Part shown: positions 39,650 to 47,344 of the stretch, piece by piece
How positions within the stretch are numbered: position 1 is the first letter of the stretch
Layout of the letters: the number at the start of each line of letters is the position of its first letter
DNA from: CAWDMC01 sp963803295
GTDB lineage: Bacteria; Acidobacteriota; Terriglobia; UBA7540
Length of the DNA stretch: 64,000 nucleotides
Reading direction: 5' to 3'
Assembly: GCA_963803295.1 (NCBI GenBank)
Contig: CAWDMC010000024.1
Span: 248,001 to 312,000, forward strand
Translations under genes and position numbers: made by a program
The notes under the pieces: model-generated
What the model was told of the DNA's origin: nothing
Seen by the model: only the letters and a program-made list of their open reading frames with translations
Database searches by the model: none

Positions 39650-40669
39650 ATGTCAATTATCGGATGTGATTTGCATTCCCGCTACCAGGTTGTTGCGATG
39701 GTAGACACGGACGACGGCGAGGTAGCAACGCGCCGCTTGGAACATGAGAACGGAGAAGCGAGGACATTTTATGCAGGGCTGGCCAAGGGGTCGCGGGTGG
39801 GGATCGAGGCGACGGGCTACACCCAGTGGTTCGAGCGCTTGCTGGCGGAACTGGGGCACGAGTTATGGGTGGGGGATCCGGCCGCGATCCGGGCCCGAGC
39901 GGTGCGCCGGCAGAAGACCGACACCCGTGATGCCGAACACCTGTTGGACCTGTTGGTAAGCCGCCGTTTCCCGCGCGTCTGGGTGCCCAGCGTGGAACAG
40001 CGGGATTTGCGGCAACTGCTGAAGCATCGCGACAAGCTGGTGCGGATGCGGACGGCGCTGAAGAACCAGCTGCACTTTCTGGCTATGAGCCAGGGGGTGT
40101 GCCGCAAGCAAAAGCTGTGGAGCGCACGCGGTCGAGCCGAGTTGGAAGGGCTGAGCCTAGGAGCGTGGGCTAGTCGGCGGCGGGAAGAATTGCTGAAGCT
40201 GCTGGACCAGCTCAATCCCTGCATCGACGAGCTTAACGAGGCGGTGCAGGCGGAGGCCGAGCGCTGTGCGGAGGCGGTGCAGTTGATGGAGCAGCCGGGG
40301 GTGGGGCCGATCACGGCTCTGGCCTTTGTGCTCACGGTCGGTCCGGTGGAACGTTTCCCCCACAGCCGCGCTCTGGTCAGTTACCTGGGACTCAACCCAC
40401 GTGAGGATTCCAGCGGGGGTCACCAACGGCTGGGTCACATCAGCAAGCAAGGCAACCAAATGTTGCGCTGGCTGCTGGTGGAAGCTGGCCAGAAGGCGTC
40501 GCTGCTGGACGAGGAACTGAGGCGTAAGTATAAACGGTTGGCTTTCCGGCGGGGCAGAAACGTGGCCAAGGTGGCCATGGCTCGTCAGCTGGCAGTGCGC
40601 TTGTATTGGAAGCTGCGCCAGGCGAGATCGGCCCAACCGGCGGTTCGCATGCCTGGTAGCCCGAGGTAG
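39650..40669 (+). CDS. IS110-family DEDD transposase/recombinase
   Basis: The protein has 339 aa from the ATG at 39650, with GGAG 6 nt upstream. The N-terminal RuvC-like DEDD domain starts MSIIGCDLHSRYQVVAMVD (Asp6 as first acid) and has VGIEATGYTQWFERLL, VGDPAAIRARAVRRQKTDTRDAEHLLDLL (acids DTRDAEH). A coiled linker follows. The C-terminal Tnp/transposase_20 domain has MEQPGVGPITALAFVLTVG, SYLGLNPREDSSGGHQRLGHISKQGNQMLRWLLVEA with its Ser, and ends RLYWKLRQ. The reading frame is intact, so the element may be active. Family members recombine DNA guided by an RNA from their own non-coding end. Confidence 0.95.
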   Translation: MSIIGCDLHSRYQVVAMVDTDDGEVATRRLEHENGEARTFYAGLAKGSRVGIEATGYTQWFERLLAELGHELWVGDPAAIRARAVRRQKTDTRDAEHLLDLLVSRRFPRVWVPSVEQRDLRQLLKHRDKLVRMRTALKNQLHFLAMSQGVCRKQKLWSARGRAELEGLSLGAWASRRREELLKLLDQLNPCIDELNEAVQAEAERCAEAVQLMEQPGVGPITALAFVLTVGPVERFPHSRALVSYLGLNPREDSSGGHQRLGHISKQGNQMLRWLLVEAGQKASLLDEELRRKYKRLAFRRGRNVAKVAMARQLAVRLYWKLRQARSAQPAVRMPGSPR

Positions 40670-40672
40670 CGC

Positions 40673-40975
40673 ATGGTGGGCGGTTCGCCACCGCAAGTCT
40701 GATTGGGCGCCAAGCCTCCCTGCACAGGCGGGGAGATCGAATAGAGAATCATGGTGGGGTGAAAACTTCACCGAATAGATGGCTGGTGGAACAGTCCACC
40801 GCAGGATTCGAGAGGCGAGCCTTGGTCGGGACAAGCCTTAAAGATTCTTCCAGGACGAAGCATCGCTGTACAGCGCTCCGCTTCGTCCCTCTTCTAGGGT
40901 GGGCGTGCCGGAGTCGGGGTCAAGGGTCTGCGATGAACGGTCCGACCAAAAGCGTCGGACCGCCCTTGACCCCGC
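40673..40975 (+). ncRNA. Candidate guide (bridge/seek) RNA region of the IS110/IS1111-type element
   Basis: The non-coding right end is rich in hairpins. GGTG.GCG/CGCCACC is at 40675-40692. GGTGGA-ACAG-TCCACC is at 40785-40800. A long one is at 40916-40973: outer stem GGGGTCAAGGG/CCCTTGACCCC, an 11-nt one-sided bulge TCTGCGATGAA, inner stem CGGTCCGAC/GTCGGACCG and loop CAAAAGC. Two short segments match the junctions in the same orientation. GTCTGATT (40697-40704) equals the left junction (39566-39573). ATAGATG (40775-40781) equals the right junction (41034-41040). In the IS110/IS1111 families such segments serve as target and donor guides. The RNA ends are not known; the call is by inference. 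Confidence 0.5.
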
Positions 40976-41493
40976 CTCCGTCACGCGGGGGTGGGAGTGT
41001 TGCTAAATTCTCCTTGACAAAGCCGACGACGTTATAGATGCGCTACCCGGATGTGCAGCCCTGAAAGGCGGCGCGACTGACTTCTGACTCCTGGCTCCTG
41101 GCTTCTTCAAGGCCAGCACCGCCTCGCTCCCGGTGAGGAACAGGCTGTACCCGCTGCCCCGCGATAGGAACTTTACCTGCGGGTCAGTTTGTCCCCGATT
41201 GATCTCAAAACTTAGTGGCAGCTTGCCGTAGGCCTCCACCGACCGGGGGTGCGTGGCTTGCGGTGTGCGCCCTGCTACCGAATCATGCACAACGGCCGCG
41301 GACCTCAATAACAGGTCCGCGCTACCCGCTTTGCCTGCAGGCGCGCGCAGCGGCGTTTCAATGATCAGAATGGAAATGAAGACGAAACAGGCGGCGATCG
41401 GGGTCCCCCAGAGGACCATCCGATGCCGGATAGGCCGGATAGGAATGAAGCCTTGCTTATTCATGATCAACCTCCAGAAATGCCGGAGCGGAT

Positions 41494-41583
41494 GGGGCGC
41501 GGAGCTTGAAGGTGGTCGGTGGGTCGCCAGTGGCAGGCGCTGGCGTGGCGCTCCCTCACGTTTTTCCGTTGCTGCCATTAACT
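41494..41583. repeat. Upstream repeat shared with 34160-34247
   Basis: This block lies just upstream of the SBBP gene start. It carries GGAGCTTGAAGGTGGTCGG, CTCCCTCACG and TTTTTCCGTTGCTGC and matches 34160-34247. It marks the upstream edge of the duplicated gene. Confidence 0.7.
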
Positions 41584-41942
41584 GCCTGATTTCGGGCGCT
41601 CACAGTGACGCCGGTCACTCCTCGACGTGATTACTGTCACAACTGGAAGCCGGTAGCCCGCACCTGTTCTTTGAGTGCGCGGCTGCGCGCGCAGAATCCC
41701 TGGGGCCTCGTTGACCTTGTGGTCAGCACCAAATAACGCGGGCTGGTGCGGGACTCTGAGCTACATTCTCCCAAACCTAAAGCATCTTATGGGCTCTTCA
41801 GGGCTCGGCTCGCTGAGGGCAAGACTCGGTTGTTTCGACCCGGGCCGCCCGGGGGCTAGGCTAGCTCGCCCGGCGGGTTTCCCAGGACGTCCCGGGCAGA
41901 TCGGAATCCCGGTAGATGTTACGCCATCTGACAAATAATTCC
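41584..41942. other. Intergenic region, no gene seen
   Basis: This stretch holds GC-rich palindromic words (CCGGGCCGCCCGGG near 41840-41855) but no convincing coding frame. It leads to the promoter at 41943. Confidence 0.35.
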
Positions 41943-41971
41943 TTGACAATCCAAAGGCTAGGCTGTATAGT
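41943..41971 (+). promoter_or_regulatory. Strong sigma-70-type promoter of an orphan leader (copy A)
   Basis: TTGACA (41943-41948), a 17-nt spacer and TATAGT (41966-41971) form a near-consensus promoter. No gene follows on the + strand; vanZ lies opposite. About 100 nt downstream is a boxA-like sequence also present in copy B at 55970-56100. Confidence 0.7.
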
Positions 41972-42064
41972 TAACGAGGCTACAGTAGTGGCCTAGAGTT
42001 GAGGCGATAAGTAGTAGACACGAGGCAGCAGACAACGCACACCTGCCGTTAAGGTTTGCGGCTT

Positions 42065-42100
42065 TGTTCTTTGACAATTTGCGGACCGCCGGTAACGGCG
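42065..42100 (+). promoter_or_regulatory. boxA-like antitermination site plus hairpin (copy A)
   Basis: TGTTCTTTGACAATTTGCG (42065-42083) contains TGTTCTTTGACA, 10 of 12 identical to the E. coli boxA consensus TGCTCTTTAACA. The same 19 bases occur at 56082-56100. A short hairpin CGCCG-GTAA-CGGCG (42087-42100) follows. boxA binds NusB-NusE in rRNA and CRISPR leader RNAs; neither follows here. Confidence 0.55.
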
Positions 42101-42140
42101 CGGGCGGTGTGCCGGGCGATTTGGGCGTATCGGCGGTCGA

Positions 42141-42656
42141 TCAGGCGCGGAGATCCACCGTGACCTCTAACGGCACAGGCTCGGGGGCGGATCGATGCAG
42201 GCGGCCGATGAGGTAAGACAGGAGGATGCCGATGGAGGCGCCGATAGTGTCGATCCCGCAATCGATCAGCGAGGGTCCGCGACCGGAAGAGAAGACCTGG
42301 TGAAACTCGTCGGTTAGGGAATAGAGGGCAGGAATCAACAGGCAGGCGAGAGCGCGCGGTGGCCTCCAGCGGAATGGGTTATCGTCGGCGACCGAGCCAT
42401 AGAGCAGCATGGCGAAGATGGCATATTCGGTGAGGTGGGCGAGTTTGCGCACCAAGTGATGCAGGATTTCGAAACTCACTGCGGAAAGGTTAAAGTGTAA
42501 GATCCGCACCAGTTCGTGCATCAGTGCTAGGGTGAAGTTCGAGCCAAATCCCTGGCTGGAGAGGTAGAAGATGAGTCCTGCCCAGGCAACAGAAGTGACC
42601 TTCCACACGATCGCGTGAACGCGGGCGTATCGGGACGGAGTCTGAATTTCAGTCAT
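42141..42656 (-). CDS. VanZ-like membrane protein
   Basis: The protein has 171 aa from the ATG at 42656, which follows the guaB stop codon by one base (TAA-C-ATG), so translation is coupled. There are about four membrane helices. The VanZ-like signature is visible: FYLSSQ, LVRKLAHLTEYAIFAMLLYG, LYSLTDEFHQVFSSGRGPSLIDCGIDTIGASIGILLSYL. VanZ gives low-level teicoplanin resistance in enterococci, but most members have no known role. Its fixed place behind guaB may matter only for expression. Confidence 0.85.
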   Translation of the reverse strand: MTEIQTPSRYARVHAIVWKVTSVAWAGLIFYLSSQGFGSNFTLALMHELVRILHFNLSAVSFEILHHLVRKLAHLTEYAIFAMLLYGSVADDNPFRWRPPRALACLLIPALYSLTDEFHQVFSSGRGPSLIDCGIDTIGASIGILLSYLIGRLHRSAPEPVPLEVTVDLRA

Positions 42657-42657
42657 G

Positions 42658-44115
42658 TTATTCAAGGCGGTAGTTAGGGGCTTCCTTAGTAATAATCACG
42701 TCATGGACGTGACTCTCGCGCAGGCCTGCGGTGGTGATGCGGATGAATTGGGCCTTCTGCTGCATCTCCTCGATGGAGCTACATCCGCAATAGCCCATGC
42801 CAGAGCGCAATCCGCCCACCAGTTGGGTGACCAGGTCGGCCAACTGGCCTTTGTGCGGGACGCGGCCCTCAATGCCCTCCGCCACCATTTTGGAGAGCTC
42901 TCCTTCCTGGGCATAGCGGTCACCGGAGCCGGCGGCCATGGCGGAAATCGAGCCCATTCCCCGATAGCTCTTGAAGCTACGCCCTTGGAAGAGAATGGTC
43001 TCACCCGGGCTCTCCTCGGTTCCGGCAAAAAGGCTACCCACCATCACGGACCCGGCGCCGGCCGCGATCGCCTTGCTGACGTCTCCCGAAAATTTGATAC
43101 CGCCATCGGCGATGATCGGCGCACCGGACCCTCGTGCCGCCCGCGCACACTCGGCGATGGCCGTGATCTGCGGCACGCCGGCGCCAGTTACTACGCGGGT
43201 GGTGCAGATCGACCCGGGGCCGATCCCGACTTTGATGGCATCGACACCAAGCGAGAGGAGGGCGGCGGCGCCTTCGTAGGTGGCCACATTGCCGGCCACG
43301 ACGTCCACGCCCGCGAGCCTGGACTTCAGCACTTCGACCGCTTGCATGACGCGGGTCGAATGGCCATGGGCGGTGTCAACCACCAGCACGTCCACCTGCA
43401 TCTTTACGAGTTCCGTGGCGCGTTCCAGAAAATCGCCAGTGGCGCCTACAGCCGCACCCACGCGCAAACGTCCGTGCTCGTCCTTAGCAGCTTTAGGGTA
43501 GCGAATGCGCTTCTGGATGTCCTTGACGGTGATGAGTCCTTTCAAGTTGAACTCGTTATCGACCACCAGCAGCTTTTCCACGCGATGCTTGTGCAGGATG
43601 ACCTCAGCGTCGTCGAGGGTGGTTCCCACCGGCACGGTGATCAGGTTCTCTTTGGTCATCAACTGCTCGACGGGAAGATCGTATCGAGTTTCAAAGCGCA
43701 GATCGCGGTTGGTGAGAATTCCCACCAGCTTGCCGTGCTCGGTGACGGGCACACCCGAAATCTTGAACTTCCTCATGATTTCGAGCGCGTCGGCGATCTT
43801 CTGCCCGGGCTGAATGGTCACCGGATCGACGATCATACCGGCTTCCGAGCGTTTCACCTTGTCGATCTCCGCCGCCTGACGGTCGATCGGCATGGTCTTA
43901 TGGATGATGCCAATGCCGCCTTGCTGAGCCAGCGCGATGGCGAGGCGCGAGTCGGTTACCGTATCCATGGCGGCGCTCACAATGGGAATATTCAGCGCGA
44001 TATTGCGCGTGAATTTCGTACTGGTGTCAACTTCGGCAGGTATCACCGAAGACTTGGCAGGTACCAGGAGGACGTCATCAAAAGTTAACGCCTCCGGAAT
44101 CGGACCATCAAGCAT
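42658..44115 (-). CDS. guaB: Inosine-5'-monophosphate dehydrogenase
   Basis: The protein has 485 aa from the ATG at 44115 (MLDGPIPEALTFDDVLLVPA), with AGAGG 6 nt upstream; the frame is open for 39 more codons, without similarity. Signatures: PIVSAAMDTVTDSRLAIALAQQGGIGIIHK, two CBS domains in the middle (about residues 90-205), the catalytic Cys in KVGIGPGSICTTRVVTGAGVPQ (about 300), the flap YRGMGSISAM and GYCGCSSIEEMQ. It oxidises IMP to XMP with NAD, the entry step of guanine nucleotide synthesis. guaA is not in the window; a VanZ-like gene is coupled behind it. Confidence 0.96.
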   Translation of the reverse strand: MLDGPIPEALTFDDVLLVPAKSSVIPAEVDTSTKFTRNIALNIPIVSAAMDTVTDSRLAIALAQQGGIGIIHKTMPIDRQAAEIDKVKRSEAGMIVDPVTIQPGQKIADALEIMRKFKISGVPVTEHGKLVGILTNRDLRFETRYDLPVEQLMTKENLITVPVGTTLDDAEVILHKHRVEKLLVVDNEFNLKGLITVKDIQKRIRYPKAAKDEHGRLRVGAAVGATGDFLERATELVKMQVDVLVVDTAHGHSTRVMQAVEVLKSRLAGVDVVAGNVATYEGAAALLSLGVDAIKVGIGPGSICTTRVVTGAGVPQITAIAECARAARGSGAPIIADGGIKFSGDVSKAIAAGAGSVMVGSLFAGTEESPGETILFQGRSFKSYRGMGSISAMAAGSGDRYAQEGELSKMVAEGIEGRVPHKGQLADLVTQLVGGLRSGMGYCGCSSIEEMQQKAQFIRITTAGLRESHVHDVIITKEAPNYRLE

Positions 44116-44444
44116 ATCGCCTCTTTTGGGTCGGGACGCGGGTTGGGGTGCCTGGCGCCAGTCTGGACTCTTCGCGAGCGGCATATGACTTGTTGCTAAA
44201 TTCATTGTAGATGGCTTGGACGGCGGGGTCAAGTTTCAGCCCAAATGCCTCTGTTCACAGCAGGTGCACAGTCCGAAACAGAGCTTCGAATTGGGTGTCG
44301 TAGAGCGACCCTTGTGGTCGCCTTGGGGCAGGCGCAACGCGCGTAAGCGCTAAACTAACGTGCCTCTGACCCTGCCTGCCACCCTAACCTTAGCCCATAT
44401 TGGCGCAAGGCCTGCCCCTACCAAAGCAAGCCTTGACCTGCTTC

Positions 44445-45104
44445 TCACGAGCCGGCGCGCTTTTCGGAGCGCGCCGTGGACTCCAGGAACGTCCGAAGAG
44501 GGTCAGGCTGAATCCGTAAACCTTGCTGGCGGCGAATCCAACCCTGCTGTTGAAAGTGATTCAAGAAATGGGAAATGCGCCACCGGGTTGTTCCCACGAT
44601 CCTTGCCAGTTCCAGGTTGGTAGGATTTGAGCGGACTCGAACCCAACCGCCGGCCGGCCGGGATCCTGCCAGGCGGATCAGGGCGAGTGCCAGTCTCCGT
44701 TCGGCAGATTCCGTTAACAAATTGCGGATGGTTTCTTCGTAGCGGTCCATCCGCTGCGCAAACTTCCTGAGCACCTGCGAGGCGAATCGAGGGTCCTGGC
44801 GCAGACGTTTGAGGAACTCCGTCTTGCGAAAAACCACGACTTCGACGGGTGAAAGAGTCTTTGCGACTTGGTTCGCCCGATATGATGCTAAGAAATATTT
44901 TTCTCCGAATAGATCTCCGCGGGTGAGATGGTCGAGGATAGCCTCGTGGCCGCTCAACAACTGCAATTGGCCCGAACGCACCAAGTATATTCTCTGGGCT
45001 GGACGCTCGAGATCGAAGAGCTTGGTTCCGGCTGGGAATGAGATGGCGGCGACGTCTTGCTTCGGCTTGGCGGGACCGTGCCCGTGGGTGGGGATAGTGG
45101 CCAT
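44445..45104 (-). CDS. Crp/Fnr-family transcription regulator
   Basis: The protein has 219 aa with GGGAGGAGG before the ATG. The N-terminal cyclic-nucleotide-binding-like barrel runs from about residue 20 to 110 (GTKLFDLERPAQRIYLVRSGQLQLLSG, LTRGDLFGEKYFL). A long dimer helix follows (FAQRMDRYEETIRNLLTESAERRLALALIRLA). The C-terminal winged helix has NLELARIVGTTRWRISHFLNHFQQQGWI (about 165-192). The barrel lacks the Fnr cysteines; whether it binds cAMP is not readable. No target operator could be assigned. Confidence 0.9.
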   Translation of the reverse strand: MATIPTHGHGPAKPKQDVAAISFPAGTKLFDLERPAQRIYLVRSGQLQLLSGHEAILDHLTRGDLFGEKYFLASYRANQVAKTLSPVEVVVFRKTEFLKRLRQDPRFASQVLRKFAQRMDRYEETIRNLLTESAERRLALALIRLAGSRPAGGWVRVRSNPTNLELARIVGTTRWRISHFLNHFQQQGWIRRQQGLRIQPDPLRTFLESTARSEKRAGS

Positions 45105-45768
45105 GGCGCCCTCCTCCCACTTTAGAGACGGACGACTGGATTGCCTCCAGCGGAAGATCCCCAGTTAAGTCCAATTATACCTCTTTGAGAACGCTTTGCC
45201 GAGAGTGTGCGAAAGTGCAATATTGACAACGTACAACTAAAACCGCTATTGATATGGCGGAGGTTGATCTAATCCAGGCGGCGACAGTGGAAGAATACGA
45301 GGATACGCCGCCATAAGTTCTCTCGCTTACGGTGTCTCGCGGTTCAGCCCAATTCAGCTTGTCCCTCCCCAATTGCTCAACCACCGCAAGTTCGACCTCC
45401 GCCGGGTCCCGTGTTTTCAGGAAGCGCCGAAAGCTGTGGTCGGCGCTGTCATTTAAGTATGGCTGCAACTGACTTGTCATCCCGCAGCCTTGATTTCTCG
45501 TAGAGCACGTGGGAATCCGAGTCGTTGGCAGGCTGGCATCAATCGTTTCCTCGACAGCACGCCCTGGCACGCGGTTGTCTTCGGTCATCCGCCTATTCAC
45601 GCTGCGGCACTTCCAGTTACTCAAGGAGGTGGCTTTCATTCGCTAGCGGCCGAGTAAAGGTTCTCTTAGTGGGAGGTTAGACTGCTCTTGAGAGGAATAA
45701 CCCTAAAGGAGTCTAGGTCCGTTAAAGCCACAACATGCCGGTTCAACCAGAGTGGAAAGGAGTTCTCG
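45105..45768. other. Intergenic region, no convincing gene
   Basis: This 664-bp region lies between the divergent Crp-type and receiver genes and must hold both promoters. On the minus strand 45175-45480 is open (MTSQLQPYLNDSADHSFRRF...), but it has no ribosome site and no recognised domain, so I do not call it a gene. Confidence 0.4.
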
Positions 45769-46185
45769 ATGGAACGAAAAGGGGCGGCATTACTGGTATT
45801 TCCTCAGGAAGAACTCTTTGAGAGGCTGGAGCACACTCTCCACAATCTGGGAGTTGAGACTCAGCACGCCCATGACTGTACCGAAGCAAGGCGGGCTCTT
45901 TGCGGCACGGAGGATTCACCAAGCGTTATTTTCACACACACCCACCTCGCCGACGGCACCTGGGCGGACGTGCTGAGTCTGGCGAGGGTCAATCAGAGGG
46001 CCATTCCTGTGATCATGGTGTCGCGCGTGGTCGATATTCAGTTATATCTCGAGGCTTTGGAGGGTGGCGTCTGTGATTTCATTGTTCCCCCATTTTCGTC
46101 ATCCGATCTAACCCATGTCCTCAAGACGGCGGTTATGAACGGTACGGACAGTGCACCGTTCGCGCATCGTTCTGCCGCGGTATAG
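45769..46185 (+). CDS. Receiver-like domain protein lacking the phosphoacceptor Asp
   Basis: The protein has 138 aa from the ATG at 45769, with AAAGGAG 6 nt upstream. It has the alternating pattern of a CheY-like receiver: GAALLVFPQEELFERLEHTLHNLG, SVIFTHTHLADGTWADVL, IPVIMVSRVVDIQLYLEALEGGVCDFIVPPFSSSDLTHVL. In normal receivers the motif is LLD...LPDG; here it is FTHTHLADG, so the phosphorylated Asp is replaced (His or Thr). The Lys of the switch (KP) is also replaced (PPF). It is therefore probably a phosphorylation-independent pseudo-receiver. The STAS-like gene follows 22 bp downstream. Confidence 0.75.
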   Translation: MERKGAALLVFPQEELFERLEHTLHNLGVETQHAHDCTEARRALCGTEDSPSVIFTHTHLADGTWADVLSLARVNQRAIPVIMVSRVVDIQLYLEALEGGVCDFIVPPFSSSDLTHVLKTAVMNGTDSAPFAHRSAAV

Positions 46186-46207
46186 GTTGTGTCAGGGGGG
46201 CCATCCT

Positions 46208-46438
46208 ATGCTGGAGATTGTGAAAGAGGCAAAAGGTGGGACTAACGTAATCCGGCTGAAAGGAGATGTGCTCGGGTCCTCCGTCGACGATCTTCTGCGC
46301 TGCTGGTACAGAGTGCGAGTCGAGAGTCCGTCCAGCTTCATCACCCTCGACCTTTCCCAGGTCGCTTCCGTGGATGTCCAAGGCGCCCGCATCCTGGACT
46401 TCATGCTGCGTAAAGGCACAACCTTGGTGCGGTGCTGA
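46208..46438 (+). CDS. Short STAS-like (anti-sigma factor antagonist type) protein
   Basis: The 76-aa protein reads NVIRLKGDVLGSSVDDLLRC WYRVRV and FITLDLSQVASVDVQGARILDFML. This fits the STAS pattern (beta strand, G.L......, I.LDLS.V..ID..G...L). The usual Ser/Thr of the D-S-x-G loop is replaced (SVDVQG), so it may not be regulated by phosphorylation. It is short: the last helix of the domain is missing. It probably forms an operon with the pseudo-receiver. Confidence 0.6.
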   Translation: MLEIVKEAKGGTNVIRLKGDVLGSSVDDLLRCWYRVRVESPSSFITLDLSQVASVDVQGARILDFMLRKGTTLVRC

Positions 46439-46456
46439 GCGCGGCCCGGATCCGCT

Positions 46457-46840
46457 TTAGTAAATCGCGTGCCAGAGTGCTCCAGCCCCGGCTTTTACAC
46501 CCTTGGCCGCGACCCCCGGCGCTTCCTTAGCCCCGTTTGCCACTTGGCCTGGAGCGGCGGCGGCGGTCTTGCCCACCGTCTTCGCGCCCTCGGCAGTGGC
46601 GCCGGCTGCGGTCTGAGTAGCCTGGACTCCGGTTCCCACCGCCCCGGCGGTCTTCTGTCCGGCAGTCTGAGTGCCCGCGACTACGCTGCGTCCGGTATCC
46701 GCAATCGGGGTTGTTACCCGCTGAGAATTACCCTTGATGGTGCGGCCCAAATACCTGATCACACCGGCGTTGGCATCCCGGACGAAAGTGAACGCCAATA
46801 GAACGGCAACAACTATCGTAAGGGGAGTGGTCCTTCGCAT
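46457..46840 (-). CDS. Small secreted Ala/Gly/Thr-rich protein
   Basis: The protein has 127 aa with GGAGG 7 nt before the ATG. A signal peptide (TPLTIVVAVLLAFTFVRDANA, about residues 5-25) is followed by a low-complexity region of repeated short units (TAGQKTAGAVGTGVQ, ATQTAAGATAEGAKTVGK, TAAAAPGQVANGAK, EAPGVAAKGVKAGAGAL). It lacks Cys and is nearly free of large residues. The heptad-like pattern resembles disordered LEA-type or apolipoprotein-like helices, but this is a loose analogy. Function is unknown. Confidence 0.65.
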   Translation of the reverse strand: MRRTTPLTIVVAVLLAFTFVRDANAGVIRYLGRTIKGNSQRVTTPIADTGRSVVAGTQTAGQKTAGAVGTGVQATQTAAGATAEGAKTVGKTAAAAPGQVANGAKEAPGVAAKGVKAGAGALWHAIY

Positions 46841-47260
46841 CTTAGAGCCTCCCTAGTGTTTTTGCGGCGCCCTGCTGCCGCCACTCCGTGTTTATGAAGA
46901 GAGCCGCCGAATTGGATTTCTCTATCGCCCCCTCAAACATTCAGACGCTCAATTGCCTCAAGGGGTTGTAAGAGCGGTCTGGATTCCCTTGGCAATGAGT
47001 CTACGGCAGTCTCAACCATTAAGGCAACCATAATGCCTATACTCTCACTGAATTCCGTCCGGTGAGACCGCGTTACGGCGACCGCAATCCGGAGTGCTCC
47101 GTTGACCCGGACAGGGCCAGAATCTGCCCACGATCTCCTTAACGCAGCCGGGGGGTGGCGGAGCCGAGAACGGATCGCCGGCATCTAAAACAAAAGGCTA
47201 AGGTCATATGTTGAAAGATGACTCGGGAGTAGCAGCGACGGTATTAAGTCCGATTGCAGT
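46841..47260. other. Intergenic region, no gene seen
   Basis: This 420-bp stretch separates the Ala-rich protein gene and tldD, which are divergent. It probably holds the promoter of the former. No convincing frame or repeat was found. Confidence 0.4.
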
Positions 47261-47290
47261 TTGACAACCCTCGGACCCTTGTGCTAGATT
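47261..47290 (+). promoter_or_regulatory. Probable sigma-70 promoter of tldD
   Basis: TTGACA (47261-47266), an 18-nt spacer and TAGATT (47285-47290) lie 55 bp before the tldD ATG. The leader would be about 48 nt. Confidence 0.5.
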
Positions 47291-47344
47291 CAAGCAGGCA
47301 TATACGGATAAGTCTTTGGCCTGCCTTCATTTATCGGAATCCTT

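Larger units (their letters stand above)
39573..41036 (+). mobile_element. IS110-family (IS1111-subgroup-like) insertion sequence
   Basis: The element is about 1464 bp. Its ends carry imperfect inverted repeats: left ATAACATCGTCGGCT (39576-39590), right, as reverse complement, ATAACGTCGTCGGCT (41021-41035). It has a single DEDD transposase gene, a short left end (77 bp) and a long non-coding right end (about 370 bp). That layout fits the IS1111 subgroup of IS110. GAT stands at both junctions (39570-39572 and 41037-41039). The uninterrupted relative at 34014-34027 has only one (TCTGAT-GTGCTACC). So insertion was clean, with at most a 3-bp shared core and no longer duplication. It splits the SBBP gene in the opposite orientation. 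Confidence 0.85.
36293..41464 (-). pseudogene. Secreted SBBP-repeat/ASH protein split by an IS110/IS1111-type element
   Basis: The first exon-like part runs 41464-41040 and the second 39572-36293; together they are 3705 nt = 1235 codons, in frame. ATG at 41464 has GGAGG 6 nt upstream (MNKQGFIPIRPIRHRM). A signal helix follows (PIAACFVFISILII), then the N-terminal domain typical of these proteins: YGKLPLSFEINRGQTDPQVKF, then GKSNYFVGNDPKKWRTNVPN and YPGVDLVYYGNQGQLEYDFVV in the second part. About nine SBBP repeats (STYLGGS...GIAVDASGNAYVTG.T.S.DFPTTPGAFQTT; about 37560-38900) and four ASH domains (36293-37550) complete it. As it stands, it is interrupted by the mobile element at 39573-41036. 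The second part has an in-frame ATG at 39577 inside the element, but no signal peptide. Confidence 0.85.

Noticed and set aside
42065..42140. 16S rRNA start behind the boxA-like site of copy A
   Set aside because: No conserved 16S sequence follows; the vanZ gene starts its 3' end at 42141.
45175..45639. 154-aa minus-strand open frame between the Crp-type and receiver genes
   Set aside because: It has no ribosome site, no recognised domain and irregular composition; it lies in a divergent promoter region.
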